This document shows, piece by piece, positions 23,920-34,180 of a stretch of DNA of 64,000 bases. Origin of the DNA: Oreohelix idahoensis (lineage: Eukaryota; Mollusca; Gastropoda; Stylommatophora; Oreohelicidae); the NCBI GenBank assembly GCA_024509875.1, contig JAMPIV010017533.1:113657-177656 (forward strand). The letters run 5' to 3'. A program made the translations under genes and the position numbers. The notes below the pieces were generated by a model. It was given only the letters and a program-made list of their open reading frames with translations. It ran no database searches and had not been told where the DNA came from. The first letter of the stretch is position 1. Each line of letters begins with the position of its first letter.

Positions 23920-24725
23920 TGTCCTATATTATGCTATCAGAAACATAGACAATGAACAGGCAGTTTGAAGAGCAGAGTGAGGCCCTTGAAAGTTGGATAT
24001 ATGGAAGAATGAGTCTGACCTCATGAAAAGAGAAGAAAACAAATAAAGAAGTCTTTAAAAAGCTAGGAATGAAAAGAGAATAAATAATAATAATAATAAA
24101 TTCTTTAAGCACCAAACACGGTGCATAAGGCAGAAACCAGTGCTCTCCAGGTTGTTCGTTGTGACGCCACTCCTCTTAGCTCTTGCACATTATTTAGGCC
24201 CAACGTTCTTCCTTCTCTTATTATTGTTCTTCTGAGTGTTTCTTTTGGTCTTCCTTTTTTTCCTCTTACCCTCAGGAACCCAAGTGAGCGCCTGTAGTGG
24301 TATTCTGTTGTTTTGCATTCGTAGGACATGACCGATATATGACCATCGTCTTTTCCTTATATAGTCGGAGACATATTTCTGCCTAGAGTCTTCTCTTATT
24401 TGTCGATTAGTCTTGAATTCTTTCCAACTGATGTTCATGAGTTTTCTAAGACATTTGTTCTCGAATGTATTCAGCTTGCTCTCCAATGATTTTAGAATAA
24501 ATGAATGAGATAAAAAATCAGACATAAACTATTTCAGACATATAAATAGACACAACACCTTATTAAAAGTCAAAATAGAAGGAAGAGTTGAAAGCAAACA
24601 GGCAAGAGAAAAACAGTACTATACATGGGAAGATATCATCTAGAGATGGATAGGAAAGACCCTATCGAAGTGTACCATCAAGGCAAGAGAGTGGGGATGT
24701 TGGAGACACAGTGTAGTCAAGTTAT
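23920..24725 (+). mobile_element. LINE 3' fragment split by a second LINE
   Basis: 23930-24085 encodes a degenerate 'TSxKEKKTNKEVFKKLG' stretch. After the insertion at 24086-24493, 24503-24725 continues 'FRHINRHNTLLKVKIEGRVE' and 'ARGKQYYTWEDI'. This is the C-terminal end of an E-like reverse transcriptase ORF, with stops. Confidence 0.7.
24086..24493 (-). mobile_element. Short 5'-truncated LINE inserted in a LINE
   Basis: The 408-bp insertion has a (TAA)n tail at its 3' (left) end. The 9-bp repeat agaataaat lies at 24077-24085 and 24494-24502. The - strand encodes 'ENKCLRKLMNISWKEFKTNR', 'WSYIGHVLRM' and, in another frame, 'GRPKETLRRTI'. These are C-terminal LINE motifs. Confidence 0.88.
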
Positions 24726-24764
24726 TAATGCAAAAGTGGCAGCTTATCTGATCAGATATATCCA

Positions 24765-25015
24765 TTCATGTATTCATTATCTTTCTGATGTCTTTAAGAG
24801 CAGAAGCAACAAATACATGCCAGGCCTTCATCTCCTTGCTATCTGTTCAGGGTCTTCCTGTGTCTTCTTTTTTTGCTCATGTTTATGTGTAATTCCCATT
24901 TCAATATGTTTATTTGGTTTCCCTTTATTTCTCTTTTTACCCTGGTTATTCCAGAAATAGGACAGCCTTGTAATGCTGCCTACTTCTTTTTTCAGTGTGT
25001 ATGTATCTTGATCTG
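24765..25015 (-). mobile_element. LINE family F 3' fragment, diverged
   Basis: The - strand keeps the landmarks 'catgccaggcctt', 'accctggttattccagaa' and 'gacagccttgtaatgc' that correspond to the last codons of LINE F. 25016-25406 is AT-rich intron with a duplicated 'atccatttcattaaaatatt'. Confidence 0.55.
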
Positions 25016-25406
25016 ATATTATAATGTGTTTTTTTTCTGTTGGTTCAAAATTATTCTGTGTATGTCTTCTGTATTTAACACATTTTATATCAGTTTCATC
25101 AAGGTTTTTGCTATACGCTTTGGGGAAAAAAGATTTATTTGTTATTCTTTCTATTTCATTTATAATATTTGTATTTGTTATTCTTTTCTATGTTATTTAG
25201 TCTTTGTTCTGCCTTGAGGATTGCATTGTTGACTGTTACATCAGCCATTGTGTTTTTGCATTTCTGTAAAACTGATGTTACGTGTTTTATTATATATTTT
25301 TTACATTTTACCAAAAGGGAAGAACAGACTTACAGATCACATCCATTTCATTAAAATATTAATTTATCCATTTCATTAAAATATTAATTTATTCATTTCC
25401 ATTCAG

Positions 25407-25555
25407 AGTACAAGCAAGACTTGGATTCAGATATAAAGTCAGCCACATCAGGAGACTTTGGTGAGCTCCTTCTACAGCTTGTAAGTGGTAAGAGAGACAA
25501 GAGCACTAAAGTAGACCAGAAGAAAGCTGAGGAAGATGCAAAAACTCTCTGTGAA
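25407..25555 (+). CDS. Annexin exon E3, core 2 (repeat II end, repeat III start)
   Basis: Acceptor 'tccattcag' ends at 25406 and donor 'gtgaga' starts at 25556. Length 149 nt, phase 1 in and phase 0 out. It encodes 'EYKQDLDSDIKSATSGDF', then 'GKRDKSTKVDQKKAEED' and 'AKTLCE'. It closes repeat II, but the usual acidic calcium ligand before Thr-Ser-Gly is Ala here, so the repeat II site of core 2 looks weakened; E3 at 39266 and 53309 keep Glu. The last residues are helix A of repeat III. Confidence 0.9.
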
Positions 25556-25894
25556 GTGAGATTTGTATGATTGTTATTATTGTTGTTGTTGTTATTAATA
25601 TTATATTTGTTGCTTTCTCTTTTTTTTTAAATCTAGCTTTTGGTTATTGAGGTCATAAACCAAAACTGTTACCCTCTATTTGGCGTTTTTTTGTTTTGAG
25701 GCTTAGAGCTCAGCCTGGCATTTATTGTGATACCTGTTTGGCAAGACGTTTAAGCTTCTTGGCAAAGCTTCGTTAGCAATAGTGAAACATGTTTATAGCT
25801 ATATACAAGTTTATTTTAACATTGACTGATGAAAATGCTGATATTTAGTTTGATATTTGCATCCTCTTTGAAAATTAATAGTCCAAACAGATAT

Positions 25895-26058
25895 CGACTA
25901 ATATGAGGTAGTGCATGCAGCTGGGAACCTTTTCATTTAAAATAAGTAGCTGCAAAAACTACTACTGCACGATCGTGTGAATGTTTGGTGCAGGCTTCCT
26001 GCAGGGAATCAGGTGCAGTAGTGGAACTGTGCTCCGTAAAGTGGGAAAAGGAAAATAC
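25895..26058 (+). repeat. Dispersed GAT-tailed repeat, copy 1
   Basis: It belongs to a family of about 170 bp with landmarks 'aatatgaggt', 'ccactgcaag', 'ggtgcaggcttcctgcaggg' and 'caggtgcagtagtgg', usually ending in GAT repeats. Other copies: 26600-26800, 31270-31480, 37530-37682, 43797-43965 and 55745-55912. Confidence 0.6.
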
Positions 26059-26138
26059 AAATGATGAAACAGATGTCCATTTATGCTTGTGGGTAGCTAA
26101 CTCATTATGGTGTCAAGTTTTCTATACTTTATCTGCAG

Positions 26139-26222
26139 AAACCATCAGCAGGTTTTATGAAAGACGTATTTGCCAAGAGCAGTCTTGCTCAGGTTAATGC
26201 TACAGCTGAAGCCCACAAAAAG
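26139..26222 (+). CDS. Annexin exon E4, core 2 (repeat III helices B-C)
   Basis: Acceptor 'atctgcag' ends at 26138 and donor 'gtatgt' starts at 26223. Length 84 nt, phase 0 at both ends. It encodes 28 residues, 'KPSAGFMKDVFAKSSLAQ' then 'VNATAEAHKK'. Joined to E3 it gives 'AKTLCE-KPSA', so helix A runs straight into helix B and the calcium loop with Gly-x-Gly-Thr is missing. The counterpart at 54750 shows the same omission. It is short and would be hard to assign without the two neighbouring cores. Confidence 0.82.
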
Positions 26223-26287
26223 GTATGTTTTGTCAGGTTCAAGTCAAGAAATTCTTGTAATAAAATTAGTTTTACTTTTTACAGTTG

Positions 26288-26592
26288 TATTGTATGTTTC
26301 ATTTTTCTTGTCTCAACCTAACTTAAACATCCTGTATGTTTCATTTTTCTTGTCTCAACCTAACTTAAACATCCTGTATGTTTCATTTTTCTTGTCTCAA
26401 CCTAACTTAAACATTCTGTATGTTTCATTTTTCTTGTCTCAACTTAACTTAAACATCCTGTATGTTTCATTTTTCTTGTCTCAACCTAACTTAAACATCC
26501 TGTATGTTTCATTTTTCTTGTCTCAACCTAACTTAAACATCCTGTATGTTTCATTATTCTTGTCTCAACCTAACTTAAACATCCTGCACGTA
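26288..26592. repeat. 42-bp minisatellite, about seven copies
   Basis: The unit combines 'tgtatgtttcatttttcttg' and 'tctcaacctaacttaaacatcc'. The 42-bp period keeps a frame open (26170-26601, repeating 'LYVSFFLSQPNLNI'). It is immediately downstream of the E4 donor site in the intron and is non-coding in my reading. Confidence 0.92.
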
Positions 26593-26599
26593 TGTTTCT

Positions 26600-26800
26600 G
26601 AGTTATACAAGATGACCAACCAGTATGAAGTTGTACTTGAGGTTGGCAACCTCATCATGTAAAACAAATTGCCACAGAAACCACTGTGGCAAGCGGATGT
26701 GGCTGCTTGGTGCATGCTTTCTGTAATGGGACCAGATGCAGTAGTGGTTCCATACTCTGTAAGGAGCATAAAGAAAATTGATGATGATAATATGTTTCTC
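26600..26800 (+). repeat. Dispersed GAT-tailed repeat, copy 2
   Basis: Landmarks 'ggcaacctcatcatgtaa', 'ttgccacagaaaccac' and 'gatgatgataat'. Intronic. From 26800 to 27280 nothing recognisable. Confidence 0.6.
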
Positions 26801-27284
26801 AGTTACATATCAAATGATTAGAATATATAACTAAACCTGAATGTGAGTTTTAGATAATGATTTCTCCTTGCAGCAAATTTTTGTTATTACAGGTAGTCTA
26901 GAATTAGATTATATCCATACTGTTCTAAATCTGCAATGAATATTCACAAAAGTTTGTTAGTTATCAGGATATATTTTTCTCATCACTGGGGTAATGATGT
27001 CATGAAATATTTTGCAAAGACCTTTTGTAATTGTGAAAACAGTAATATAAAAGTATTAATTTAGTGAACTGTTTACTTCTTTAACAAATATGTGTCTAGA
27101 AATGGAATTACTGGACTATCAAAATTCACGCTGAGGAACTATTTAAATTCAAATTAATTGTGTCATTTAACAATTGTTTTGATAAAATGTGTTTGTTTTT
27201 TATATTAGCAAGAAGCAAGATTGATTTCAAAATGACACAATATAAAGTTTAAGCTTTAATTTTTAACATTGTGCATAACAGTTT

Positions 27285-27462
27285 CAGTCTCATGAATTGA
27301 GTACCAGAGCAACTCTGGGAAGGTTAAAGGTGGCTAGAGTGAAGTTGAACACATCACTCCTGCACTCCTGATGTACCGTATGGTCAAGAAAATATGGGCC
27401 TAACACCGTATTCCCAATATCCCTCAATGGGCATGTAAGGGATCCTTTTCCCCAATAACAAT
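27285..27462 (+). repeat. SINE (family S1), 5'-truncated
   Basis: It shares 'gagtaccagagcaactctgg', 'gaaggttaa' and 'gtcaagaaaatatgggccta' with the longer copies at 58250-58505 and 61731-62483. The tRNA-like 5' part is missing. Confidence 0.75.
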
Positions 27463-27538
27463 TTAATGGATTTTCTATGTCAGTTTAAATGTATCTATCA
27501 TGCTTGTTTATAGATAATATGGGTTTCTGTTTTTTCAG

Positions 27539-27614
27539 TTGTTTAACGAAGACATTTCAGAGTCTATCACAAAAGCAACTCCTTGGGACACAGAGGAAGC
27601 TTACATAGCTATAG
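27539..27614 (+). CDS. Annexin exon E5, core 2 (repeat III helices D-E)
   Basis: Acceptor 'ttttttcag' ends at 27538 and donor 'gtaatg' starts at 27615. Length 76 nt, phase 0 in and phase 1 out, as at 44723 and 55972. It encodes 'LFNEDISESITKATPWDT', then 'EEAYIAI'. It closes repeat III. The place where other repeats have an acidic residue before Thr-Ser-Gly reads Lys-Ala-Thr, consistent with a repeat III that does not bind calcium. Confidence 0.85.
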
Positions 27615-27774
27615 GTAATGAAAAATACAGTCATTGTTGTTCCTTTTAACAGTGGCAGATTTTTATATCATTTAAAATGTGGACATAAGTGTGATGGTAA
27701 ACTGTTCAGTAACTTCTGTCTTTGTTGTTGTCTGTCTCTTTTTTTTAAATTTAAACTTTCCTTGTTGTCACTAT

Positions 27775-28135
27775 CTAATGTAGTAGACCTGATGTAGCTG
27801 AAGAGATATTTCTAGCTAATACTTACCTGTAGTCCAGAGAATGTTCAATTTCAATAACATGGGTACTTTTACATGTTGGCATCAAGGGAAGTGAAAAGGC
27901 AGATTAAGAAGCCAAGAAATGTTGATCTGATAAAAATCCAATAAATACAGGGATGAGTAGATTAGAGATTCAAAGTTTAGTTAAAAAAATAACAACAAAT
28001 GAATTTACAGCAGAGTAGGATAAAAATCTGAAAGGAAGGCATACAAGTTTAAGGCTTGAACACGTAAATGTCAGGTATCTAGAGAATTGAAAATTCCCAA
28101 TAACAAGAAACTTCTCAGACTACAACTTTCCTACC
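27775..28135 (+). mobile_element. LINE family H fragment (RNase H end)
   Basis: It matches 7905-8078 and 8900-8960: 'gtagacctgatgtagctgaa', 'catgttggcatcaagggaa', 'tagggatgagta' type landmarks. Highly mutated. Confidence 0.65.
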
Positions 28136-28149
28136 CTTCCTCCACTTGT

Positions 28150-28347
28150 TAACAGCATGGCAGTTGTGAGACTTTTTTTTGGGAAAGGGGAGGGCAAACA
28201 CACATACATTTACACATTTTTTTATTTACTCTATTTGAACTGAGTGGAATGGGGAGATGATACTATATTTTGATATCAGAAATCAAAATTATTGTCTTGA
28301 ATTAACTACACTATACATCATAATTATAACCCATCAAGGGTTCAACA
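28150..28347 (+). repeat. Dispersed retroposon-tail repeat, copy 4, split by LINE F
   Basis: The landmarks 'acactatacatcataatt' and 'ataacccatcaagggttcaa' lead into the LINE F insertion at 28348. The repeat resumes at 30719 with 'ggataatttttcttattt'. Confidence 0.65.
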
Positions 28348-28396
28348 AGAAACTCAGATCGATCATATATGCATAAAGAAGAAGTTTAGATCATCA

Positions 28397-30703
28397 TTGC
28401 AGGATGTAAAGGTATATAGAGGAGCAGATGTGGCATCAGATCACCATCTTCTGATAGCCAAAGTAAAAATGAAACTCAAGAGATATGCAACAATGCAAAA
28501 TTATAGACAACAGTTTAATGTAGGACAGCTAAGAAATCAAGAAACAAGAGACAATTTGCGGTCACAGTATCCAACAAATTCCAAGTGCTCCAACAGTTGG
28601 AAGATGTAGAGAATACAGAAGACTATTGGCAGCAGGTCAAAACGGTATGGAAGGAGACATGTGAAGAAATACTGGGGAAAAGGGAAAGACAACAAAAAGC
28701 ATGGATAACAACAGAAACCATCAATAAGATAAAAGATAGAAAAAACAAGAAAGCAGAGTTAAACACAAGCAAAACCAGAAGTTCCAAAGCCAAGGCTCAA
28801 GAAGTGTACACAGAAGCAAACAAAGAAGTAAAAAGAAGTATCAAAAGAGACAAGAGGAAGTATATTGAGGAGTTGGCAAGAGAGGCAGAAGATGCTGCAG
28901 CCAAAGGAAATATGAGAGAACTGTATAGCAGCACAAAGAAGCTAACAGGGAAATACAAGCAAACAAGTTGCCTCATAAAAGATAAGAATGGGAAACTGCT
29001 CAGCAATATACAAGAGCAAATGAAGAGGTGGACAGAATATTTTGGGGACCTTCTCAATAGACCAGCTCCACAAAACCCGCCGGACATCCAGCCAGCAGAA
29101 GAAGAGCTACAAATTAATGGTGAAGGACCAACGAAGGAAGAAATAAAGAAAGCCATAAAGCTTCTAAGAGATGGAAAAGCGTCTGGACCTGATGGCATTC
29201 CAGCAGAGGCCATCAAAGCAGATATCGACACGGCTACAGAGATGTTATATAAATTACTTGGTAAAGTCTGGGAAAAAGAAGAGATACCAGCAGAATGGAA
29301 GGAAGGATATCTGGTTAAGTTGCCTAAGAAGGGAAATCTACAAGAGTGCACAAATTATAGAGGAATAATGTTACTATCAGTGCCAGGAAAGGTATTGAAC
29401 AGGATTATCCTTGAGAGATTAAAGGAGTCCATAGACAAGAAATTGAGAGATGAACAAGCAGGTTTTCGACAAAACAGATCATGTACAGACCAGATAGCCA
29501 CTTTGAGAATAATAGTTGAACAAAGTCTGGAATGGAATTCACCACTATACATCGGATTTGTGGACTACGAAAAAGCATTTGACAGTGTGGACAGAGAATC
29601 ACTTTGGAAATTGATGAGGCATTATGGAGTTCCCCTGAAGATCATTAATTTAATAAAGAAAACCTATGAAGACATGACGTGCAGAGTTCTTCATGAAGGA
29701 CAGCTTACAGAACCATTTGGGATTGTTGTTATTGATCCAGCGGCACTTGGGCTCTCGCCCTTCGGCCCATCCATTTGGGATAAGAACAGGAGTGTGACAG
29801 GGATGCCTCTTGTCTCCATTTCTTTTCTTGCTGGCAATAGATTGGGTTATGAGATCATCGACAACACACAACAGAAATGGAATCCAGTGGACTCTGACTA
29901 AGCAGTTGGATGATCTGGATTTTGCTGATGATTTGGCTCTCCTGTCCCATAACCGTAATCAGATGCAGGACAAATTGAAAACACTCGATGAGAGGTCACA
30001 GCAATTGGGTCTGAAAATACACAGGGAAAAGACAAAAATAATGCGAATAAATGCAGGTAATGAAAACAGGGTTGAACTTGAAGAAACGCCAATACAAGAT
30101 GTAGAATCATACACATATCTTGGCAGTAATATAGATAAAGTTGGAGGGACAGACAGCGATATCAAAATAAGAATACAAAAAGCAAGAGGAGCTTTCATTG
30201 CATTGGGAAATATATGGAGATCAAGAGAAATAGGATCCAACACGAAAATAAGAATCTTCAACTCAAATGTGAAGTCAGTCCTATTGTATGGCTCGGAGAC
30301 ATGGAGAACAACAAAGACAACAACCAAAAAGCTACAGACTTTCATAAATGGGTGCTTGCGTAGAATAGAGGGATTAAAATGGTATGACAAGGTTACCAAT
30401 GTGGAACTGATGACAAGAACTGGACAAGTGCCAGTGGAACAAGAGATGAGAAGAAGACGATGGCGATGGATAGGACACACACTGAGGAAACCTGTTGATA
30501 GCATTACAAGGCAGTCCTTGTTCTGGAACCCCCAGGGCAAGAGAGGCAGAGGAAGACCAAGAAGTACATGGAGAAGAGAGTTGGAAACAGAGGTGAAAAT
30601 GATGAGGAGAACATGGAAAGAACTTGAGATGATGGCACGTGACAGGAGGACTTGGCATGTGTTTGTTGAAGGCCTATGCTCCTTTGGGAGTGGAGGGTTA
30701 TGA
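28397..30703 (+). pseudogene. Endonuclease end and reverse transcriptase ORF of LINE F
   Basis: 28397-28609 carries 'VYRGADVASDHHLLIAKVK', the end of the endonuclease with the SDHH motif. 28585-29901 carries the reverse transcriptase: 'DGKASGPDGIPAEAIK', 'TNYRGIMLLSVPGKVLN', 'AGFRQNRSCTDQIATLR' and 'GFVDYEKAFDSV'. 29810-30703 carries 'LDFADDLALLSHNRNQMQ', 'YLGSNIDKVGG', 'YGSETWRTTK' and the end 'RGRGRPRSTWRREL'. There is a frameshift near 28600. A 47-bp insertion at 29724-29770 and an in-frame stop just after it break the palm domain. Otherwise well preserved. Confidence 0.9.
29724..29770 (-). mobile_element. 47-bp micro-retroposon inside LINE F
   Basis: The insertion is flanked by the exact 11-bp repeat ccatttgggat (29713-29723 and 29771-29781). 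Removing it restores the reading 'EPFGIRTGV' expected in the reverse transcriptase. On the - strand it begins 'atgggccgaagggcgag' and ends 'caataacaaca', which looks like the last bases of a LINE plus its tail. Confidence 0.85.
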
Positions 30704-30774
30704 AAAAAGGGTTCAACAGGATAATTTTTCTTATTTAAAAAAAAAAACAACAAAAAAAGCAAAAAACAAAAAAA

Positions 30775-30920
30775 AGACTTCAACTCTTAAACTGGGAATG
30801 GCCTAATTTAGAAGAACCTTTCTGTGCAGAATGTCTTCAAGACATGGAGCATTTCCTATTAAAATGTAAGAGATATGAACAACAGAGAATCCCAATATTA
30901 GATTATGTTCCTCTGCAATT
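30775..30920 (+). mobile_element. LINE family H 3' fragment
   Basis: Encodes 'EEPFCAECLQDMEHFLLKCK', the Cys-x2-Cys...His...Cys knuckle at the end of H-type ORFs, also seen at 31715-31800 and 54185-54270. An A-rich stretch (30737-30778) precedes it. Confidence 0.65.
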
Positions 30921-31078
30921 AGTTCAGTTGCTTGTTTATAGATTATTTTTCTTCTGTACTTTAAGTTCCATGCACCTCTGGTTTAGCCAGGCTTATTTTT
31001 ATTTACCTTATTAGCTTACATTTTAGTGTTCATTTTAAATCTGTGTTGTGGGTAATAGTAGTATCTTTGTATTTACAG

Positions 31079-31191
31079 TTAAAGCACAGCAAGACCAGAC
31101 AGTGTTCTTCACAGAAAGACTCAATGACTCTGTCAAAGGACTGGGCACTAATGAGACACAACTCACAAGGGTCTTAGTGTCTCGATCAGAG
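31079..31191 (+). CDS. Annexin exon E6, core 2 (start of repeat IV)
   Basis: Acceptor 'tatttacag' ends at 31078 and donor 'gtagga' starts at 31192. Length 113 nt, phase 1 in and phase 0 out. It encodes 'VKAQQDQTVFFTERLN', 'DSVKGLGTNETQLTRVLVS' and 'RSE'. It has the type II calcium loop of repeat IV, with Val in place of the usual Met before Lys-Gly. It splices from E5 at 27614 over a 3.5-kb intron that contains LINE F. Confidence 0.92.
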
Positions 31192-31269
31192 GTAGGATAT
31201 GCTGTTTGGTAAAGATTGAGACTTACTGTCACCATATGTTTTCCTGTGGTCTCTGAGGAGACAAAGGAA

Positions 31270-31480
31270 AAGCCACTGCTTCCTTAGAACTGTCATAAGA
31301 AGTGGCTAATATGAGGATGTACATGGTTGTAGCAACTTGATGATGTCAAACATATTATTACAAAAATCACCACTGCAAGAGTGCATGTAAAGTTTTGGCA
31401 GAGACTTTCTAAATATAGATCAACTGCACTGGTAACCCCATACTCCTCAAGGAGTTCAAAAGAATACAGAAAAAAGAAAA
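31270..31480 (+). repeat. Dispersed GAT-tailed repeat, copy 3 (diverged)
   Basis: 'agtggctaatatgaggatg', 'accactgcaag' and 'ctgcactgg' landmarks in the family order, strongly mutated. Confidence 0.45.
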
Positions 31481-31699
31481 AAAGGATTGCTCTTAACTGA
31501 CAAGACCCATTGTCTCTGATAGAAATATGATTTTGCACAGATTTACATAAAGTCTGAGAATTGCAGTGAGCTGATGAAGTGAGATTCTGTAGAGACTAAG
31601 GGTTGCACTAATTGATGCATATTGGTTTGAGCAAGGCTGGAGTAACTTCAAGGCTGAGTTTTTGTTAAAAGCCATAGTATAAATAATAAAAAAACAGAA

Positions 31700-32320
31700 A
31701 ATAGTATAATAGAAGAACCTTATGGTGCAGGATGTCTTCAAGACAATAATATAGAACATTTCTTGTTAAAATGTAAGAGGTATGACCAATAAGAATCCCA
31801 ATATTAGATTATTTGCAGGCATCAAATTTACCTACAGATATAGAAGAAATATTAAGAATAGACAGACCTAGGGAACTGCATAATATAGTCAAACAGTATT
31901 GAACAAGAACAAAGTTAATATATAGTAATTGAGAAGGTGAAGGTCTGACGATGTTCTTACAATACAAATGACTTATGGCAAGTGAAAATCTATTAAGAAT
32001 AGATAGACCTAGGGAACTGCATAATATAGTCAAACAGTATTGAACAAGAACAAAGTTAATATATAGTAATTGAGAAGGTGAAGGTCTGACGATGTTCTTA
32101 CAATACAAATGACTTATGGCAAGTGAAAATCTATTAAGAATAGACAGACCTAGGGAACTGCATAATTAGTCAAACAGTATTGAACAAGAACAAAAGTAAA
32201 TATATAGTAATTGAGAAGGTGAAGGTCTGATGCTGTTCTTACAATGCATTTGACTTTTAACAGATGAAAGGCAATTAAATATCTAACTGAAAAACTAGGC
32301 CATTATACCCTTCCCCCTGA
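31700..32320 (+). mobile_element. LINE family H 3' region with 141-bp triplication
   Basis: Begins with the zinc-knuckle codons and the 'atattagattatttgcagg' stretch shared with 8935-8960. A 141-bp unit starting 'tattaagaatagacag' then occurs three times (starts at 31850, 31991 and 32132). The first two copies are nearly identical, and copy 1 of the element (8970-9440) has it once. It is a local tandem duplication after insertion, or an assembly duplication. Confidence 0.75.
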
Positions 32321-32324
32321 ATAT

Positions 32325-33550
32325 TATTTTTTGTTTTGTTTTATCTCGTTTTTGTTTGTTTGGTTTTTTTTTTAACATACACAAAAAATTGGTAATTTTG
32401 ATTTGCCCTATTTACAATGATTTGACAGATGTCATGCTACTTTTCCATATTGGCAGTTATTCATCTTATGTGGAATTGAAAACAATATCATCATCATCAT
32501 CATCATGTGACGTATTCTTTCCAGAACGTTGTCTCCATTACAGCTGCTCTGAACGCATCACGATTCTGGGCAAGTCGACCTGCATCAGCCAAAGACAAGT
32601 TCAGACTCTCTGTGATGTCCTGGGTCCACCGTCGTCTAGGTCGACCCCTTCCCCTTTTTCCAGGGACCATGCCTTCCATCACTGTTTTTTTCCAGACTAT
32701 TATGTCTTTTTATATGACCGAAAAATTTCAGCTTCCTTATTGCGATGGTATTTAGAAGCCAATGTTCCTGTACGTTTAGTGAGTGCAGTACTTCTCTGTT
32801 GGTCTTTTTTTCTGTCCAGGGTATTCTCAACATCCTTCTGTAGCATTTCATTTCGAATGATGTAATTTTTTTTGCAACTGTTTTATTGAGTGTCCAAGTC
32901 TCGCAGCCGTATGTTGCTACTGGGAATATACATGCTCTGATCAGTTGTAACTTTGTTTCTTTGCCTGTGCCTTGCCATAGGTTTTTCATCTGTATTAGTT
33001 TATGTGAAGCAATTGCAAGTCTTCTTTTAATTTCTACTGCACAGTCGCCAGAGCTGTTGATGATTGATCCTAAGTATTCGAATTCATTAACACTTTCCAG
33101 TTCTTCGTTATCAATTTCAATTTGTGGTTTGGTCTTTACTTTGTCTGTTGTCAATACTTTGGTCTTCTTGGTGTTTAGGTATAGATTCTGGGCCTCGCTG
33201 TGTTTTTTGGTGGACAGAATTAATTGTTCAAGTCCTTCTGGGTTGGTCGATAGGAGGACTGTGTCATCAGCATATCTGATTTCCAGGATCTGGTACCCGC
33301 CGATGTTAAATGAGTCAAACTCGTGTGTGTTCTTGGTCATCTCTTACGTTTCTCATGTTAAACAGGTAAGGGGAAAGGGTACAGCCTTGTCTTACTCCTT
33401 TCTGTACTTCAAACCATTCTGATGTTTCCCCCTCTACTCTTACGGCTGCCTGTTGTTCTTGGTACAGCAGTGCGATGAGTTGTATAAGGTAACAATATAT
33501 ATCCTAATTATAACCCATCAGAGGTTGAACAGGGTATTTTTCGTCATTAA
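32325..33550 (+). repeat. Dispersed retroposon-tail repeat, copy 5, split by LINE G
   Basis: 32325-32488 carries 'aattggtaattttgatttg' and 'tggaattgaaaac'. 33491-33550 carries 'cctaattataacccatcag' and 'gggtatttttcgtc'. LINE G copy 2 sits between them. Confidence 0.7.
32489..33490 (-). mobile_element. LINE family G, 5'-truncated copy 2
   Basis: 1,002 bp on the - strand with a (GAT)n tail at its 3' end (32489-32507), flanked by aacaatat (32481-32488 and 33491-33498). The frame 33340-32636 (234 codons) reads 'EIRYADDTVLLSTNPEGL', 'TEPQxEIDNEEL'-like acidic stretch, 'YLGSIINSSGD' and 'YGCETWTLN'. This is the second half of a reverse transcriptase with an intact YADD motif. Nearly identical to copy 1 at 8079-8894, so both are young. 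Confidence 0.92.
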
Positions 33551-33589
33551 ATGAAAAAAAAAAAAGAATTCTCCAGAATGCAGTATTGA

Positions 33590-34180
33590 AGTAAATGGAC
33601 TACCTTAAAAGGAAGGCCATAAATTTAAATACCTGCGCACATTTATAATATCAGATTTAAAATATGACTCAGAAATAAATAGCAAAATTTTGAAAGCAAA
33701 AAACAGCATTCCAGTCAGAATAGTGAAAAAAAGTTTTATGCAATAAGCCTATATATCAGTTCTATAGCAATGGCAAACTACTGAATGAAAAAAATGCCTA
33801 GAAAAATCACAAACAGCCAATAAAAGCTGGGGTTGATTGCCACATCCTGTAAAGGATAAGCAACTAACTATAGTCATGAATATAAGAGATTTCTTCAGTG
33901 TTACATAAATTTGATAATATCAGTATAGAAGATCGCCAGCAGTTAAAAATGTTATGGTGATCCTGGAGTTTGGCTGTACGGGAGAATGTTTAGAATTCAA
34001 TGGACAACTTATAATTAGATGTGCTGAAAGAGAAGTAAGCAAGTGAAGGAAAGTCATTGCTCTGATTAGAAAGAGATAATTTTCATAAAGCATGTTCTGA
34101 AATGGGAAGATTGGAACATGTGACAGCAGGCTAAAGATAAAAACAAAGAGAAAAAGTATTAAACAGTCAGCAAGGAGAAT
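33590..34180 (+). mobile_element. Strongly degraded LINE 3' region
   Basis: 'GHKFKYLRTFIISDLKYDSE' and 'INSKILKAKNSI' resemble the thumb region of a reverse transcriptase ORF, with many stops. The second half (33911-34180) is repeated at 34651 onward in the garbled segment. Confidence 0.5.

Larger units (their letters stand above)
28348..30706 (+). mobile_element. LINE family F, 5'-truncated
   Basis: The element is 2,359 bp, flanked by aagggttcaaca at 28336-28347 and 30707-30718. It has the C-terminal end of the endonuclease, a full reverse transcriptase and a short 3' end after the stop. Many diverged 3' fragments of the family are scattered through the introns (15965-16480, 17090-17635, 24765-25015, 51440-51780, 52317-52470, 56540-56740, 62516-62660, 63125-63255). 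Confidence 0.92.

Noticed and set aside
26170..26601. Membrane protein suggested by repeated hydrophobic 'LYVSFFLS' units
   Set aside because: 42-bp minisatellite in an intron; the frame begins in annexin exon E4 out of frame.
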